DNA of 64,000 bases, taken from Nyssa sinensis (taxonomy: Eukaryota; Streptophyta; Magnoliopsida; Cornales; Nyssaceae). Each line of letters opens with the position of its first letter. The stretch's first letter is position 1. The notes beneath the pieces were generated by a model, which made no database searches, was not told the origin of the DNA, and was given only the letters and a program-made list of their open reading frames with translations. The DNA lies in contig CM018036.1 of assembly GCA_008638375.1 (NCBI GenBank), positions 12,882,328 through 12,946,327 on the forward strand, read 5' to 3'. This document shows, piece by piece, positions 33,388 to 46,057 of this stretch. A program made the position numbers and the translations under genes.

Positions 33388-36357
33388 TGTCACGACCCGA
33401 AACCCACCCTATGCGGATCTCGTGTCGCGGGGCCGGCCCAGTGGCCTCTCTACCTTTCTCATTCTTAACATTAACGATCACAATAAATAATGTAACATAA
33501 TCAATAAAGTGCGGAAGCCTTATTACAAGCCATTATTCAAAGTCTGGAAATAAAATTGGCAACAGTCTAAACATAACCACTTTTAGGTGGTGAGTACATG
33601 AGAGAGACTATATCATTCTACCATGCTCCTCAACTGTCTCCTTACGCTCTTGACCTCCTACTGTAGTTCTGTAGCATTCTCACCTGAAAAATTTAGTAAG
33701 GGGTGAGCTACAAACTCAGTAAATAACGCGTATCTCAAATACGGGTTAGAGTAATCATAGAACATATAGGATCATAGATGAACATGATAGCCAATCATGG
33801 AAGAAATTTCAGTAAGCAAAAAGATGCCAGAATGGCTAATGAACAGTAAGGCATAACAACTAACTATGAGCGCAGACGTACCGCCATCCTCATTTTTAAT
33901 TTAACCTCAAGTTTTAATACTTTCCCCCTTTGGTGTGACCAACCCAAGCCTATTGGAGCTTGAACGTACCGCCATCCTCCTCAGCTCTAAGCCACCCTCA
34001 AAGATTCATATCTAGAGCGCGGACGTACCGCCATCCTCTAGAGATTCTCAACAACGTGTCATATATTGTTTAGTATTCGAGCATTAAGGAATACACAAAA
34101 TCGTATCAAGGTATTGACATACAATAATTCATCAAATCCATCGGATACTCCATGGTGGGAGTAATAGCAATGAACATATATACATGAGTACAAGCTTGGC
34201 AGTAATGGAAACATCAGTGGCTTGGGAAACCATGTATAAAAGATAGAAATCCACTTACCTTTTTAACGCGTCTAAGTATCCTGTGTCCTTCCATTTTCCT
34301 TTTGAATCTCCTATATATATCAGTAAACATATTTTAGTTTTAATGTCATTTATCAATTTGAGGCGGACATAACTTTAAGTATCTCTTTACTAATCTAGGC
34401 TTTCACGATTTCCAAATTAACTAATTTACCCAAGGGCAAAATAGTCATTTACGTGCCTCTACTTTTTGGGTTCTGTTTTCACAATTTGGACTTCACTGTT
34501 GAGTCCAGAAGGTTTGACATAATAAAAATTCACTATTTACTCATCTCAATCGGAGTCCGTTTGACTCACACTTGACTTAGGGACATTTTGGTCATTTTGG
34601 TGTTTCTACTGGTATTTTATCTTTTGGGGCTCCGTCTCTTGAAACAGACCTCATCGTTGAATTCAGAGGACCCAAAACAGTAATTTTGCACTACTCATTT
34701 GCCCAATTTGCAGGTCGGGTTTTATTCAAATAATTATCTATTTAATTAGTTATTAATTAATTACTTAATTTAAATTAGTTAGATTTAATGTACATATTAT
34801 TTAGTGTGGAACAGACCACATACGCCTCAGTGTCACAGTGGTCCACGTCTTAAAAGGTAGAGTTCTTCATGTTGAGGCGTCTTGGGTTCGATACTGCCCT
34901 TCGTGTGTTTTTTTTTTCTAATACTGAGCCAATCAATGGACAGGAACCATCCAACAGGAACAAGCTATTCCTAATCCAAATCTAATTCCTTAAACCCTCA
35001 ACCCAAACACCCCCAAAATCAGGTTTTAAAACATCAAAGCTGAAATGTTTCATCACTAAGTGGGCTGGGCACTACCCAACCAGATCTGCGCCCCACACCG
35101 AACGTGCAGCAATGGCTGCTTCACTATTTCCGTTCATCACCTCTAGCGACGATGACTCGCCGACAATGACTTTCTCGAGTTCTCTCGATGGGTTTAATTG
35201 GGTATGTCGAGGGGGTTCCGTATCTACTCCTAGAGTTGGGAAAGGTAAGGTTTGGAGTCTCCAAAATCTGCCACAACAGTAGCTGCGCTGTGCTGAGTGC
35301 GTTTCCGACATAGGAGGTTCTCCCTTTTCTTTGTGCCATTTTCTCTACCGTTTGAGCCAAAATCATTTTTACATATTTTCTGCACCCAATAGGATCAATC
35401 TTCCATTGTTTAAACTAAGTTTCACGTACAAAAATTATACACTCTATTCTATCACTGAAAACCTGCAACAGCCCCGGTTTCCCTTATCTCCCAACCATTT
35501 CCATCGATTCTTTCTGCCATAAATTCCTAGGTTCATGCTAGTTATGATCCTACGTTCAGATCTATCATGCATGCTCTTGAAAAAAAAAATAATAATAAAA
35601 CAAAACGACCCACTTACTTAGTTCGTGAGTTCCCCTCGGTATCTCTTCTTGGATCGCACCTGCTCTACCTACTGAATCTCGCAGCCTCAACCTGATCTCC
35701 TTCCCACTGTACAATCTTTTTTTTTTTTGTTAGCTTCCTATAGACTCACGGATGATCACATATATCTGTTTCTTCTCTCAACTCTAGCGCCCCACAATTC
35801 TCTCACCCTATTCTTATCCCCTCTGCAGCGCCCTTATCCCATCATCTTTTCTTTTGAATTTAAACTCTAATGCCCCTCCTTCATCCCTTATGCATTTGTC
35901 ACAATTGTATACACATAATCATATACACATGTACAACAATGCACATACGCAACCTGCTTTACACACCTACACACATACATATTACACGTATATATATATC
36001 TACCTATATATACCTATATATATATATATAGACATATGTTAAATAAAAGTTTTAACTTTCCTTATTATTGATTTTTCTTATTTATATTTTCTTTTCCTAT
36101 AATTATTTTTACTTCAGTTTATTTTATTCAACTCATTCTAATTTCTTTTTTCTATTTATATATATATATATATATATGTATTCTCTTCTTTTCTCTTTTT
36201 TGTTTTTTGTTCGCGATTGCTCGGGCATCGCATGGGAATTATCCGAACTTCCAAACTTTAAAATTTTCAACCCAACCATTTTATTTAACATTAAATAGGA
36301 AGCCCAACGGCTTGGGTTACATGACTTATTCGGTTACATTTGGGTCAGGGTATTACA
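33388..36357 (-). repeat. 5' LTR of the Tekay-type element
   Basis: Mate of 25592-28559: plus-strand start TGTCACGACC and end TTACA. It would carry the promoter of the element on the minus strand. It includes the same tRNA-like unit (34826-34918), the GAGCGCAGACGTACC-type motifs (about 33870, 33957, 34017) and TA microsatellites (about 35990-36030 and 36160-36180). A GTAAGTGG phrase near 34257 on the minus strand could be a splice donor in the leader. Confidence 0.92.
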
Positions 36358-36362
36358 ATATT

Positions 36363-38983
36363 GGGTGTTGGCATGCAAAAAACACAGGTATAATGGTGTG
36401 AGTCATGTATTGTTATGTACTTGGTGGTATTATACTTGAGTAGTAGCCTTGAGTTGAGGTTATACATGTTTTATAGTTTTGATAGCACAGTTGGTGTGTC
36501 ATTCCCCTACACTTATATATGTAAATAGTATGCCTTAAAAGTCAATGGTTGGAATAGTATTTTAGAAATATTATGTTTAAAATAGTTTCATTTATCTTAA
36601 TAATAAATGACAAGATTATTTATCATATTTATACTATTATTTGTTAACATGAAAAGTCTCTAAATTAAGGTTGATATCCGAATAGACAAACACATGTTAT
36701 GTTTGGTTTTGGAAATTGTGATTAGTCTCAAGGACACTAAATATAGAGATACTTAAAAAGACATGTGCGTAGGTGCTTATTAGAGAACAAATACACTGAA
36801 CATGACTAATTGTTAACAACGTCAATATAAAATTTTACTTCCCTATCAATGGAGTATTTTTCGTTACCGTTGTGTAAGTGATCTTTAAACTTGCGACATC
36901 ATGATTTTCTTTTTTATAAGCTATTGTGCTTTAATAGTACACACTATTTAAGTTTCTATTATGAGACATATACATGTATTGTTGGGCTTGGTGGATAGTA
37001 CATATAGAAACATGTGAATGTACAACAAGGGGTTTGTCACTTTCAAATAAAGAGAGAAAATATCCTATGTATCTATTATGATATATCTCAGGAAGTTTCT
37101 CGACCAAGGTAGTGTAAGAATTAGAAAATAGTTTTCTAATTTCACCAACTTGAGTTGAAATCAGTTAAGTCGAACACATATGATTAAGTAAAGAGTTTGT
37201 CAATATATACATACCTAAATGACTTAATCGAGATATTGTATAAGGGAATGATTGAATTGTATGATAACTGTTAGTGGAAAAGTTCACAACAAAATCCCTA
37301 CTATCTGGGTAGTCATGACATGCTGCTAGGTGCCACTTATGACTTGTAAAATCTTAAAAAATAATATTATGAAATTATTATTATTTTTTCATTAAGGGAG
37401 AATTAGAGAGGGTTCTAATTCAAATTAAACTAAAAAGAGTTCTAATTTATAATACTTATAAGTATTAATTCATGTTATCAAATTAGTATGAACCTAAGGT
37501 TCACACACAAAAGGGTGATGTATAATTTGAAGAATTAAGATGGACCAATTTTCTATTAAGATTTAAAAGTGATAATTTCGTAATTTAGTCAAATCTTAAT
37601 ATGACTAATCAGGGTTGACTTATTATAAATAAGACCCCCTCTCTCTCTTTAGGAGTTGAAGATTCAAGTTGTAACTTAGAGATTCTTCAAGTATGTGATT
37701 TACTTGTGTGGATATGCTTAGAAACCGGATGTTTGTGTGGCTGTTGTAGATTGTCTACAAGATTTTGAAAAGCACAGTCAAAGGTAACTATGATCTATTC
37801 CTCTCATTTTATGTCTATTATTTTGTATGCATCATAAACTGATCATGGGATGATAAAATCAATCATTCATATTTTTAATTCTGTTGCGCATAGGATGCAT
37901 GATGATTCCTTTCAGCATATGCCACATTATTAGTAGTAACTTAGTAGTGTTTATTTCTACTTGAGATCTCTCTTATCCCCTATTTAAGGAAATTGCAAGG
38001 AGCCCTAAGGTTGAGATTGAAGGATCACATCTTTTGGGATACTTGTAGCATGTATTTTTATTTATGTTGAATGTATTTAAGACACACTATGTATTTTTCT
38101 GAAAACTTGAAAATTGAAAGATTAAAATTTGATATTTTATTTTTGGGACTTGGAGAGGTTGTAAAATTGAATTGCGCTAATATTGAAATAAGTGCATATT
38201 CTTTAGTAAAGGTTTAGTAGTAAAAGAACTAATGTTTTAGGTTGAAGTTTATATATATTGGGACTTGAGGAAAAATCTTGAAGACTTGAATTTAATTAAG
38301 TTGCTTCAATTAATTATTTTGCGTGTATAAATTTGAAGCATGAATAAGTATAAATTGAATAAATTTAAGTGATTAAATCCTTAAATGCCTTAAGGAAAAG
38401 TTAATTTTTTTTATAAAAATGAAGCCAACTTGGAAATGAATTATTATTATCACTATTGAACCTAAAGATTTGGAATGTTTGAAATCAATTTAAGGTTAAG
38501 AACCTAATTAATGGGTTCATTTTCAGGTCTACAAGGCTAGGAGCATGACATCTATCATCTGCAAGTTTAAGAGTACTGTAACTGTAAATACCTCATTTTG
38601 CCTCGACCTTATTTTTATTAAGGGCAGTGGTAAAATTAAAAAAATTTCACAAAAAAAGAAGATAAAATTTCACAAATTGATGGAATAAATTTAAATAAAT
38701 TAAATTAATTTTTGAAAGTCATATTTAAAATTATTTTCTAGTCCGGAATCATTTAAAAATTCAATCTTACTATTGTTTTTCCAAAATTCAAAATTTCAAG
38801 GATCAATTTGAAGTCTTTTGATCAAAAATAAAATCTCTCAAAATTGTCTTCAAACCCATAACAAAAGAAAATACTTGTCGAGAGGAGTCCATAGACTCTT
38901 GAATTAGTTAACTCGGATATCAAACAAAAATGATATCACAAGATAAAGTAGTTTTGTCAAAAAAGTCAAGAAGATTGTACCAA
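36363..38983. other. Unassigned AT-rich DNA, probably LTR fragments
   Basis: No domain could be read in any frame. TTATAAATAAGACCCCCTCT at about 37620-37642 looks like a plus-strand TATA box with a CT-rich start region, as in an LTR. TGTAAATACCTCATTTTGCC at about 38582 resembles the start of another gypsy-type LTR. Neither has a mate or a target duplication that I could find. Confidence 0.4.
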
Positions 38984-38988
38984 TTTCT

Positions 38989-40258
38989 TGTTAAGATGTA
39001 TGCTCTCACATTCAAGATATATTGTTATTATTTAATAAATTTGATTTATTGTTATTGAGTTTTATATATTCATATATATAGATATTATTTTATATCATGA
39101 CATGGTTAGTCTTTGAATTGTTATTAGAAATAGTTTATGTATATAAATGAGATTTATGTATAAGAGATATGAACTTATGATCAAGTAGTTTTAGAATTGT
39201 TCACAGTTATTGATGAGAGACTGGGCATCTTGTTTGTAAGACTGTAATACCCTTGACATCTATGTGATACAGTGATTTATCTCAAGTACTAGAGTAGTGG
39301 GACTTTATGCTATTGTACCGGATCACTATAAGAAACATGTCATATAAAGTTGTCAACTTTGATGTGACTCTTATATTCACTAATCGCAGTAATCTTTTAA
39401 TCCTGAGAGAATGGCGGATTCAAGTTCTTAATGGTGGTAACTTTAAATTATCAACGAGTAAGGTCTCTTAGATTAACACCTTCGATATTTTGGAAAATCA
39501 TTGTTTAGACTGTGTGAACATATATTTGAAGATGGAATCTACACTCTCTAAATTATAGAGGATAATATTACCAATGTATTAATTAAATTGATTAATTACT
39601 GAAATCTAGATTTGGTCTTTTCAATAAATTTCTTATTGAGATGTTGACCATTCAATAGTGATTAATATCTAGTGAATTAAGTTGTAAAAATAATTAGGAA
39701 TTGGTTTGATGGTGTATAAACCCAAATCTTAATTATTGATATTCAAGTAGAAGGGCCTACTGTATATATTTAGTGATTTTGGATTTTTCTCCTTTTCACT
39801 TAATTAGAGTGCAATTCTAATTATTTAGTAAAATTAATTAGAAATAATTAGTCATTAATTAATTAAGAGTTAATTAGAAATTAATTGACTAATTGGAGCT
39901 AATTTGATGGGACCCTTAGGTCCCTCATTTTGCCCTAATTTTGTAAACTCCTATAAATATGTGATATAAAGGGGATAGGCCATACACAAGCTAATATATT
40001 ATTTTCCTACGAGAGAGTAAAATAGGAGCTCACTCTCTTCTTTGGTGTACAGGCTTGCATAAGAGGAAAAGAGAAGAAGACCTAAATGAGTAAGAAAATG
40101 AATATTACATCAATCTCTTTAAGAAGGTTTCTTCGACAATCAAGATTATCAAGAACAATGTGATTATAACCCTTCTTTTTAAGATTGTATGATTTATGTA
40201 AAGAAAAAAATTCAAATAAATTTTTGAAATCGCTTCTGCTGTGGTTACGAACCCAACA
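38989..40258 (+). mobile_element. Copia-type solo LTR
   Basis: It begins TGTTAAGATGTATGC, ends GAACCCAACA, and is flanked by TTTCT on both sides (38984-38988 and 40259-40263). A TATA-like CTCCTATAAATATGTG lies near 39948, and an A-rich polyadenylation-like stretch precedes the end. At 1,270 bp with no internal region, it is best read as the product of recombination between two LTRs. The superfamily call rests on the TGTT...AACA ends and length and is less sure. Confidence 0.8.
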
Positions 40259-40263
40259 TTTCT

Positions 40264-40784
40264 ATCACCCAAAATCTGCCCCACGGATCATATAAAGCCC
40301 ATCCTCCACCACCATTCTGGGAGATCCCTCACTTTTGAAAAATCAAGGTCTTTTTCTCCCAAACCTCATTCTAAAAAAGTCCCTCTAACTAAAACATCAT
40401 TTGTCATTTTCTCTAAAATCTGACAATCAATCTCTTTCTTTCATTTTCTCCTGCACAAATACAAATGAGTCTCATTTATCTACCTTGGTAACCTTATTTA
40501 CAACCTACCCCTAACTCAAGCCCTTTCTTTCTCTTATTGGTTAAAAGCTCTAACCCCACATCGCCCATCACCACCGATTGTTACAAACCCAAACACACTC
40601 ATGGCCTCCCACTTTTTTTTTTTAACTCATAGTGTACCGCCAGTCATGGCCGCAAAGTTTGCCTCAACCCTCACGGCTATCGCCGAAAACTCTGTCACTA
40701 CCTACGTCAAAATTACCTCTAATGATCCTTTCTCTCGTTCCCTCAATCTCTCTTTAATATATATACACATATAACACACACACT

Positions 40785-40815
<31 letters not shown>

Positions 40816-41290
40816 GATACATATAAGATATATAATATGTATAATTTGTGAATTGTTGAGCATTGAATAGAATAGAGGTGATAGCCGAGGATGCATTGTG
40901 TAGTGGAGAGGACTAGAGAGGAGAAAGAAAAGAGAAAAAAAGAAAGGTGGGGCAAGAAGAGAATGGAGAGTGCGTTTGGATGTGTCACTATGTGGTAGTG
41001 TGAGCAAAGGGAAGGAGGAAGAAAAAAAGAAAAGAAAGAGAAAAAGAGACAGAAAACGAGAGAGACGAGAAAAAAAGAGGAAGAAAAGAAAAAAAAAAGG
41101 AAAAAAAAGGAAATGAAAGAAACGGAAAGAAAAATTATTTATTTATTATCTATTTTATTACAAATAGCAATTTTTTATATCTATTTAAATTTTTTCAAGA
41201 ATATAATAATAACCTTATTTGATATTAAAAAACTTACTTTTTAAATAACTTAATTCTTTATTTTTATCATCATTTTACTATTGTTGTGTC
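40264..41290. other. Unassigned CT-rich and purine-rich DNA, probably LTR
   Basis: It continues whatever the copia solo LTR split. A CA/TA microsatellite sits at about 40775-40816, followed by a purine-rich tract to 41130. ORFs at 40241-40423 and 40702-41007 are low-complexity and not supported. Confidence 0.45.
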
Positions 41291-41299
41291 CTCGACCAT

Positions 41300-42160
41300 G
41301 ATTGTTCATGTTATAAGATGAAAAATTGTGGAAAAACAAATCACAAAAACCATTACGATCATGAAAAGTTTCATTATTGTGATGATTGTGTTTATTTTGG
41401 GTAACCAAATTAGTAGAATAAATTTAGTTAGGGGATTGAGTTGTTCAAGTCTATACTCATGGTCAAGAAGAAGACAATGAAGATCATTAATGGTTAATGG
41501 CTTAGCTTGGATAGTGACATACACCAATGGGTCATATTCAGGAACAAAACTAGCAAGAATAAATAAAATGAGATCATGAGCAATAATACCTTGAGATACT
41601 ACTAAAAGACTATCAACAAGTCTTCATAATTTTTTCTTTTTTGTAAATAATACTCAAAGATAGAGCCCTTTCTAGTTGTTTGAAGTTGAAGACGAAGCTA
41701 TATGATACATGCATGAGATTGTGAAGAAAACATACGCTAAAGTGAAACCCACACTGCATGAGATTTGGTGTATCAAAACACCTGAGCTAACACTCCTTTA
41801 GTGAGTGACAGAAGGAAGCCAACTTAAGAGAAGTTGTTCTTGTTTTTGCCTGGAAATATAGGTTAGATTGCTAGCATGTAATTTGGTTTGATTATTATTT
41901 GACCCTTTAGTGGAAGAGGGTGAGTCTATAGAATTAATGAGCCGTAATGAGCATTAATAACAACCTTCAACATAACTTTAAAGATGATTTTAATGAAGAA
42001 CATGGAGAATTTGTTATCACCACAAGAAGTAATTTTTGTGGTAAAGTATAATGGGTAAGGGATGATTGAAATTAACAGGAAAGGGAGAACAAGAGTTGTG
42101 CTAAGAGAGGTTGAGGAGTTGGTAAGAAGCGAAGAAGAGACAATTGAATGAAGTTGGTCA
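41300..42160 (-). pseudogene. Copia gag relic
   Basis: In minus-strand frames one reads ILFILASFVPEYDPL followed by YVTIQAKPLTINDLHCLLLD and HEYRLEQL, matching the conserved C-terminal part of copia gag (UBN2-type). Upstream pieces such as LQLQTTRKGSIFEYYLQK fit the usual order. Several stops and frameshifts separate them, and the zinc knuckle, protease and pol are missing downstream. A primer-binding site lies just upstream at 42163-42176, so this is the 5' end of a truncated copia element. Confidence 0.75.
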
Positions 42161-42162
42161 AA

Positions 42163-42176
42163 TGGCTCTAATACCA
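42163..42176 (-). promoter_or_regulatory. Primer-binding site of the copia relic
   Basis: On the minus strand TGGTATTAGAGCCA matches the initiator tRNA-Met site with one transition. The expected LTR end lies immediately before it (TTTTTTATA, where ACA would be usual). Confidence 0.75.
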
Positions 42177-42423
42177 TATAAAAAAATAGAATTGATTTTT
42201 TAAATATCTTTCTACTATTACCCGAAAGAGATGAGTTTATTTATACAGTTAGGAGTTAAGTACATATACATGTTATCTTACCATATTATAAGTGTATGAT
42301 TGAAAGATATTATCTAAAAAAAATATAAATTTGGACTTTTTTGTTCTTATATTACAATAGTACAATTGAAAGATAATATGTAATTAAAAATAAAAATTTT
42401 GAAACTCCTAATTAGTCAGTATC
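42177..42423 (-). mobile_element. Remnant of the copia 5' LTR
   Basis: AT-rich sequence next to the primer-binding site, in the place of the 5' LTR, cut by the gypsy-type LTR that begins at 42424. The missing part may resume at 51503. Confidence 0.5.
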
Positions 42424-42791
42424 TGTCATGACCCTAGCTTGCAAGGCCTGACCACGAGGTCATCTGGACCCCAAACTGGAAGGTGATTGGACTAATCATT
42501 CTAGTCAAGTGTATAAAATACAGCCCATTTCTTGAATTGATTTCCTTAAATCAATTTCCTTTAATTAATTTTGGTTCATTCTCATGATTAGATTTGTTCA
42601 AACCCATAATCAGATTAAATGAATTTGACTGCTATCATGTGCAATTATACCAAAAACTTCAATCAATAGTATATAATAAGGTGATGTTCAGAGTTGATTC
42701 TAATGATTCAATATACAACATATACATTACGTCAAAGAAGGGTATAAACACCATTTACAAATACAATGAATAAGTATAGCAATATAAAGCC

Positions 42792-45700
42792 TGTAGAGAC
42801 CTGAAAATTGAGAATAAATTTTTCATTTTTAAAAAAGTAAAGTACTAGTTGAAATACCCTGACCCGGGATATGGCACGTAAATCAAGGTAAATTGGGTCG
42901 AGAAATGTAACATCAGTTGTAACCCGAGCTGTTAGAGCTCTATATCATGATATCAAATGGACTGAATGATCTAGGAATGTGAGAAGGTTTCAATTATGTA
43001 GCCAGTACAGGCGACGCCCAAGTAACCCAGGATTGAGTATCGTGATGCGTGTACGCACGCATCCCCATACATGTGTACGCTTGCATGTATACGTAGGCCA
43101 TTAGATATGAGTGTGTGTATATACTTATGAAAATTAGTATATATGTATATATATGGTCATAAATGGATGTATAGTTAAGGTATAAATATACGCAGGTTAT
43201 ATGTATATATATATATATATGTGTGTGAATAGTATTGTATAATGCTTATATAGATGTATGTGTTAAATAGATATACAAAATGAGGGAAAGGGGGGACTGG
43301 AGGTGGGTTGCGTGTGGCAGTGTGTGTGGCATGACATATGCATGCAAGTGGCTGTGTGTGTGTGTCAGGTGTGTGTTGAGTGCGTGCAGGCTGCCGATAC
43401 AAGTGAGGGGAAAGTTGAGAGTTATATATATATATATATTGTATAGGGTTTGGGCGTGGTTGATGGAGAGGTGTGGACGGTGGAAGGGCAGTTAATAAAG
43501 GCTGCTATATGGGGAAAGAGAAAGAGAGGAAGGTAGAGAGAGTGAAAGAGATCAGTTAAGAGGAAATAGAAAGAAAGCAAAGTGAGAAGTTGAGGAGGTT
43601 GAGAGATCCAAAAGTTGAAGCAGAAAGGAGAAGGTGGGGATTGCACCAGGAAAAATCAGAAAATGAGGTGAGTGACTGAGTTTCTGTTTTTCAGTTTTTA
43701 AGCCTAAAAGCTTGGTTTAATAATAGTGTTTTATAGGGTATGAAATCAAAAAATAAATGCAAAAGAAAACAAGTAAAACGGTTGAAAAATCAGTGAGAAA
43801 AGTAGAGTTGCAGGTTCTAGGGAATAATTCGGGTTCTATGGATTTTTGCTTCAAACTTTGTTTAAATGGGAGGGAAACACTCCTCTTAGATGCAAAAACA
43901 CATTGGGATTAAAATGGGGTTAAAACATTGGAGAAACATGCATGAAATAAAGAGAGACCAGTTGGCTGGAGCTACGGTCTTCCTCAAATTCGTGTATATT
44001 TAATGAACCAAATTGAAAACCAAATTTGAATATGTAATCTCCATGAAAAACTGAAGAAAATCTCATTAAAAAAGGGGTTGAAAATGATCAGAACAGGGTC
44101 ACCAGCGCCGGAGAAGACGCCGGAGATCCATCGGAACCCTACCGAAGAATTGAAGGGAAGAAGGAACTGTTTAGGGCCTTGGGTCTGGACCGATTCGGGT
44201 CGGGTTAGATCCGATCCACCCGCAGATGTTGGATACCCGAAGCTGCATCATTTTACGTTATAAATTAAAAGGGAATTGGGGGTGTTTGGCTACGGGCTTA
44301 AGAAATTTAATTAGAAATTGATTTAGGATAGGGATAGTTTATCCCTGTTTTGGGATTAGCTATTTTTTGGCTATTCTAATTTAGAATAGTGAAAATCAAA
44401 AATTCTGATTTAACCCAAAAGTCTTAGAAATTAAATTCAGACCTAGAATTTGTGGTAAATTGTGAACTGACCCCCCCAAATAAAATATTAATTTAATTAA
44501 TTAAAATTAAAAATAAAATAAAATTACGAAAATGCCACTAACTCAAAAAGTAGTCAAACGGACTCCGGTTAAAATAAAATAACAGTAAATTTTTATTATT
44601 TCGAGCATTTCAGACTCAACCGTGGAGCCTGATTTATGAAAAGAGGTCTCGAGAAGTAAGAACCCGTAAAATTACAAAATGATCATTTTGCCGTTTTTAG
44701 CCTAGGTGCCAAATTAAATTTCGCGAAAGTCTAAATCGATTTTGTTTGACATTCCGGATTCAATGGTAGAGTCTATTCAAGTAAAAGAGATACCAATAGT
44801 AAAGAGACATAAAATTTGATGAATAACATAAATTTATGTGACAATACACTAAGACATAAATTGTGAATCTTAGAAACATTGAAAGGAAAGGAGACGACGA
44901 TTTGATCTTCTAGACAGATACAGTTAGAGGACCGAGTTATCATCAATCGGTTTGACTGTGTGACGGACACAACTCCCTAGAATTGAGACGAACCCTATCA
45001 GGCATGATATTTTGCTAAATAAGGAATAGGATTAAGATTAGGAATAATTTGCTTGTTGATTGAATGAGTCATATGTTTATTTGATGTTAGACGATCACAT
45101 AGGGAATGGTTGCTTTGAAACAAAACCTAGATTTGATTGTTTATGTGATTGGGTGTTCTTTGTTGTTCCTTGGAGTTATGATTTGTTCCATGTGTCCGTG
45201 CCGTACATGATTTATGTTCTTTGAGAGTTGTTAAGATTGTGAATATGTGATTTGAGTACGTGTTTAAATTGATTATGTATAGCATACATACATGTGAAAG
45301 AAGTTTGGTGATTCAAATATTATTGTTGCTTTAAGCAGAATACATTATTTAAAGCATGCTCCATGTGTTGGTAAAGTGCTTCATTGAGACTACATTATTG
45401 CATGGTGGAATCAAGGCATATTGGCATGGTGTGATTCTTGAAAGCATAGTTTGGGTAGAGCACGTGGTGCTATGCATTATGAGGGTGTAGATCCTGTGGT
45501 AAAAAATCCAAAATTGGCCATTGCAATGGTATTCATGGATCCATCGGATGCGGTCCGTAAACTAGACATGGGTGTGGCATAGAGTTTGCACGGGTGTGTT
45601 ACACATACTGCTTTTACATTATATTGATGAATTGGATGGAGTGTAGATTATAAATGTACATGTAGATTATAAATGTACACTTGCACATGCCACGCCTTAA

Positions 45701-46057
45701 TTTTGTTCCTTGCATTAGCATTGTGTCATACCAGCAGTTGCGCTGACCCATTCGTGGAATATCTTATTACAGATGACGCTCTCGGTACTTGAGACTTGAG
45801 AAAGTCTTACAGAGTGGAGGAGGCATGAACTTAGAAGGATAATTGGCCCTTGGGGGCATATTTTGATGTTGTACAAGGGCATAAGCCCTAAATCATGTAT
45901 GTTTATTTGTATGTTATGAAATAACGGGCAAGGCCCTATGGATCGGTGTCAGGACATGAATTGGGTTAGTGTTTGAAATGCATGTAATTGTCCTTTATTA
46001 TTCCCTTTTTGTTTATTTCACTCACTCCCCGGGTTTGTGGGAATTCAGGGCGTGACA
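42792..46057 (+). mobile_element. Gypsy (Tekay-type) solo LTR
   Basis: It starts TGTAGAGACCTGAAAA, ends GGAATTCAGGGCGTGACA, and is flanked by AAGCC at 42787-42791 and 46058-46062 exactly. The length is 3,266 bp. It shares its 3' part (GGGCATAAGCCC, GGAATTCAGGGCGTGACA) and other blocks with the solo LTR at 57368-60449, so both belong to one family. It includes TA and TG microsatellites near 43200-43430 and a splice-donor-like GAGGTGAGTG at 43664-43673. The small ORFs inside are not supported. Confidence 0.88.

Larger units (their letters stand above)
25592..36357 (-). mobile_element. Complete but inactive Ty3/gypsy chromovirus (Tekay/Del-type)
   Basis: A 10.77-kb element lying on the minus strand. 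Both outer borders are flanked by the same 5 bp, ATATT (25587-25591 and 36358-36362). It has two LTRs of about 2.97 kb, a primer-binding site for initiator tRNA-Met, gag with a zinc knuckle, protease, reverse transcriptase, RNase H, integrase and a chromodomain remnant, then a polypurine tract. Long LTRs, the pol domain order, the GPY/F-type integrase end and a C-terminal chromodomain fit the Tekay/Del clade. Two stops and one frameshift in gag, four stops in pol and a changed RT active site mean it cannot move by itself. Confidence 0.92.
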
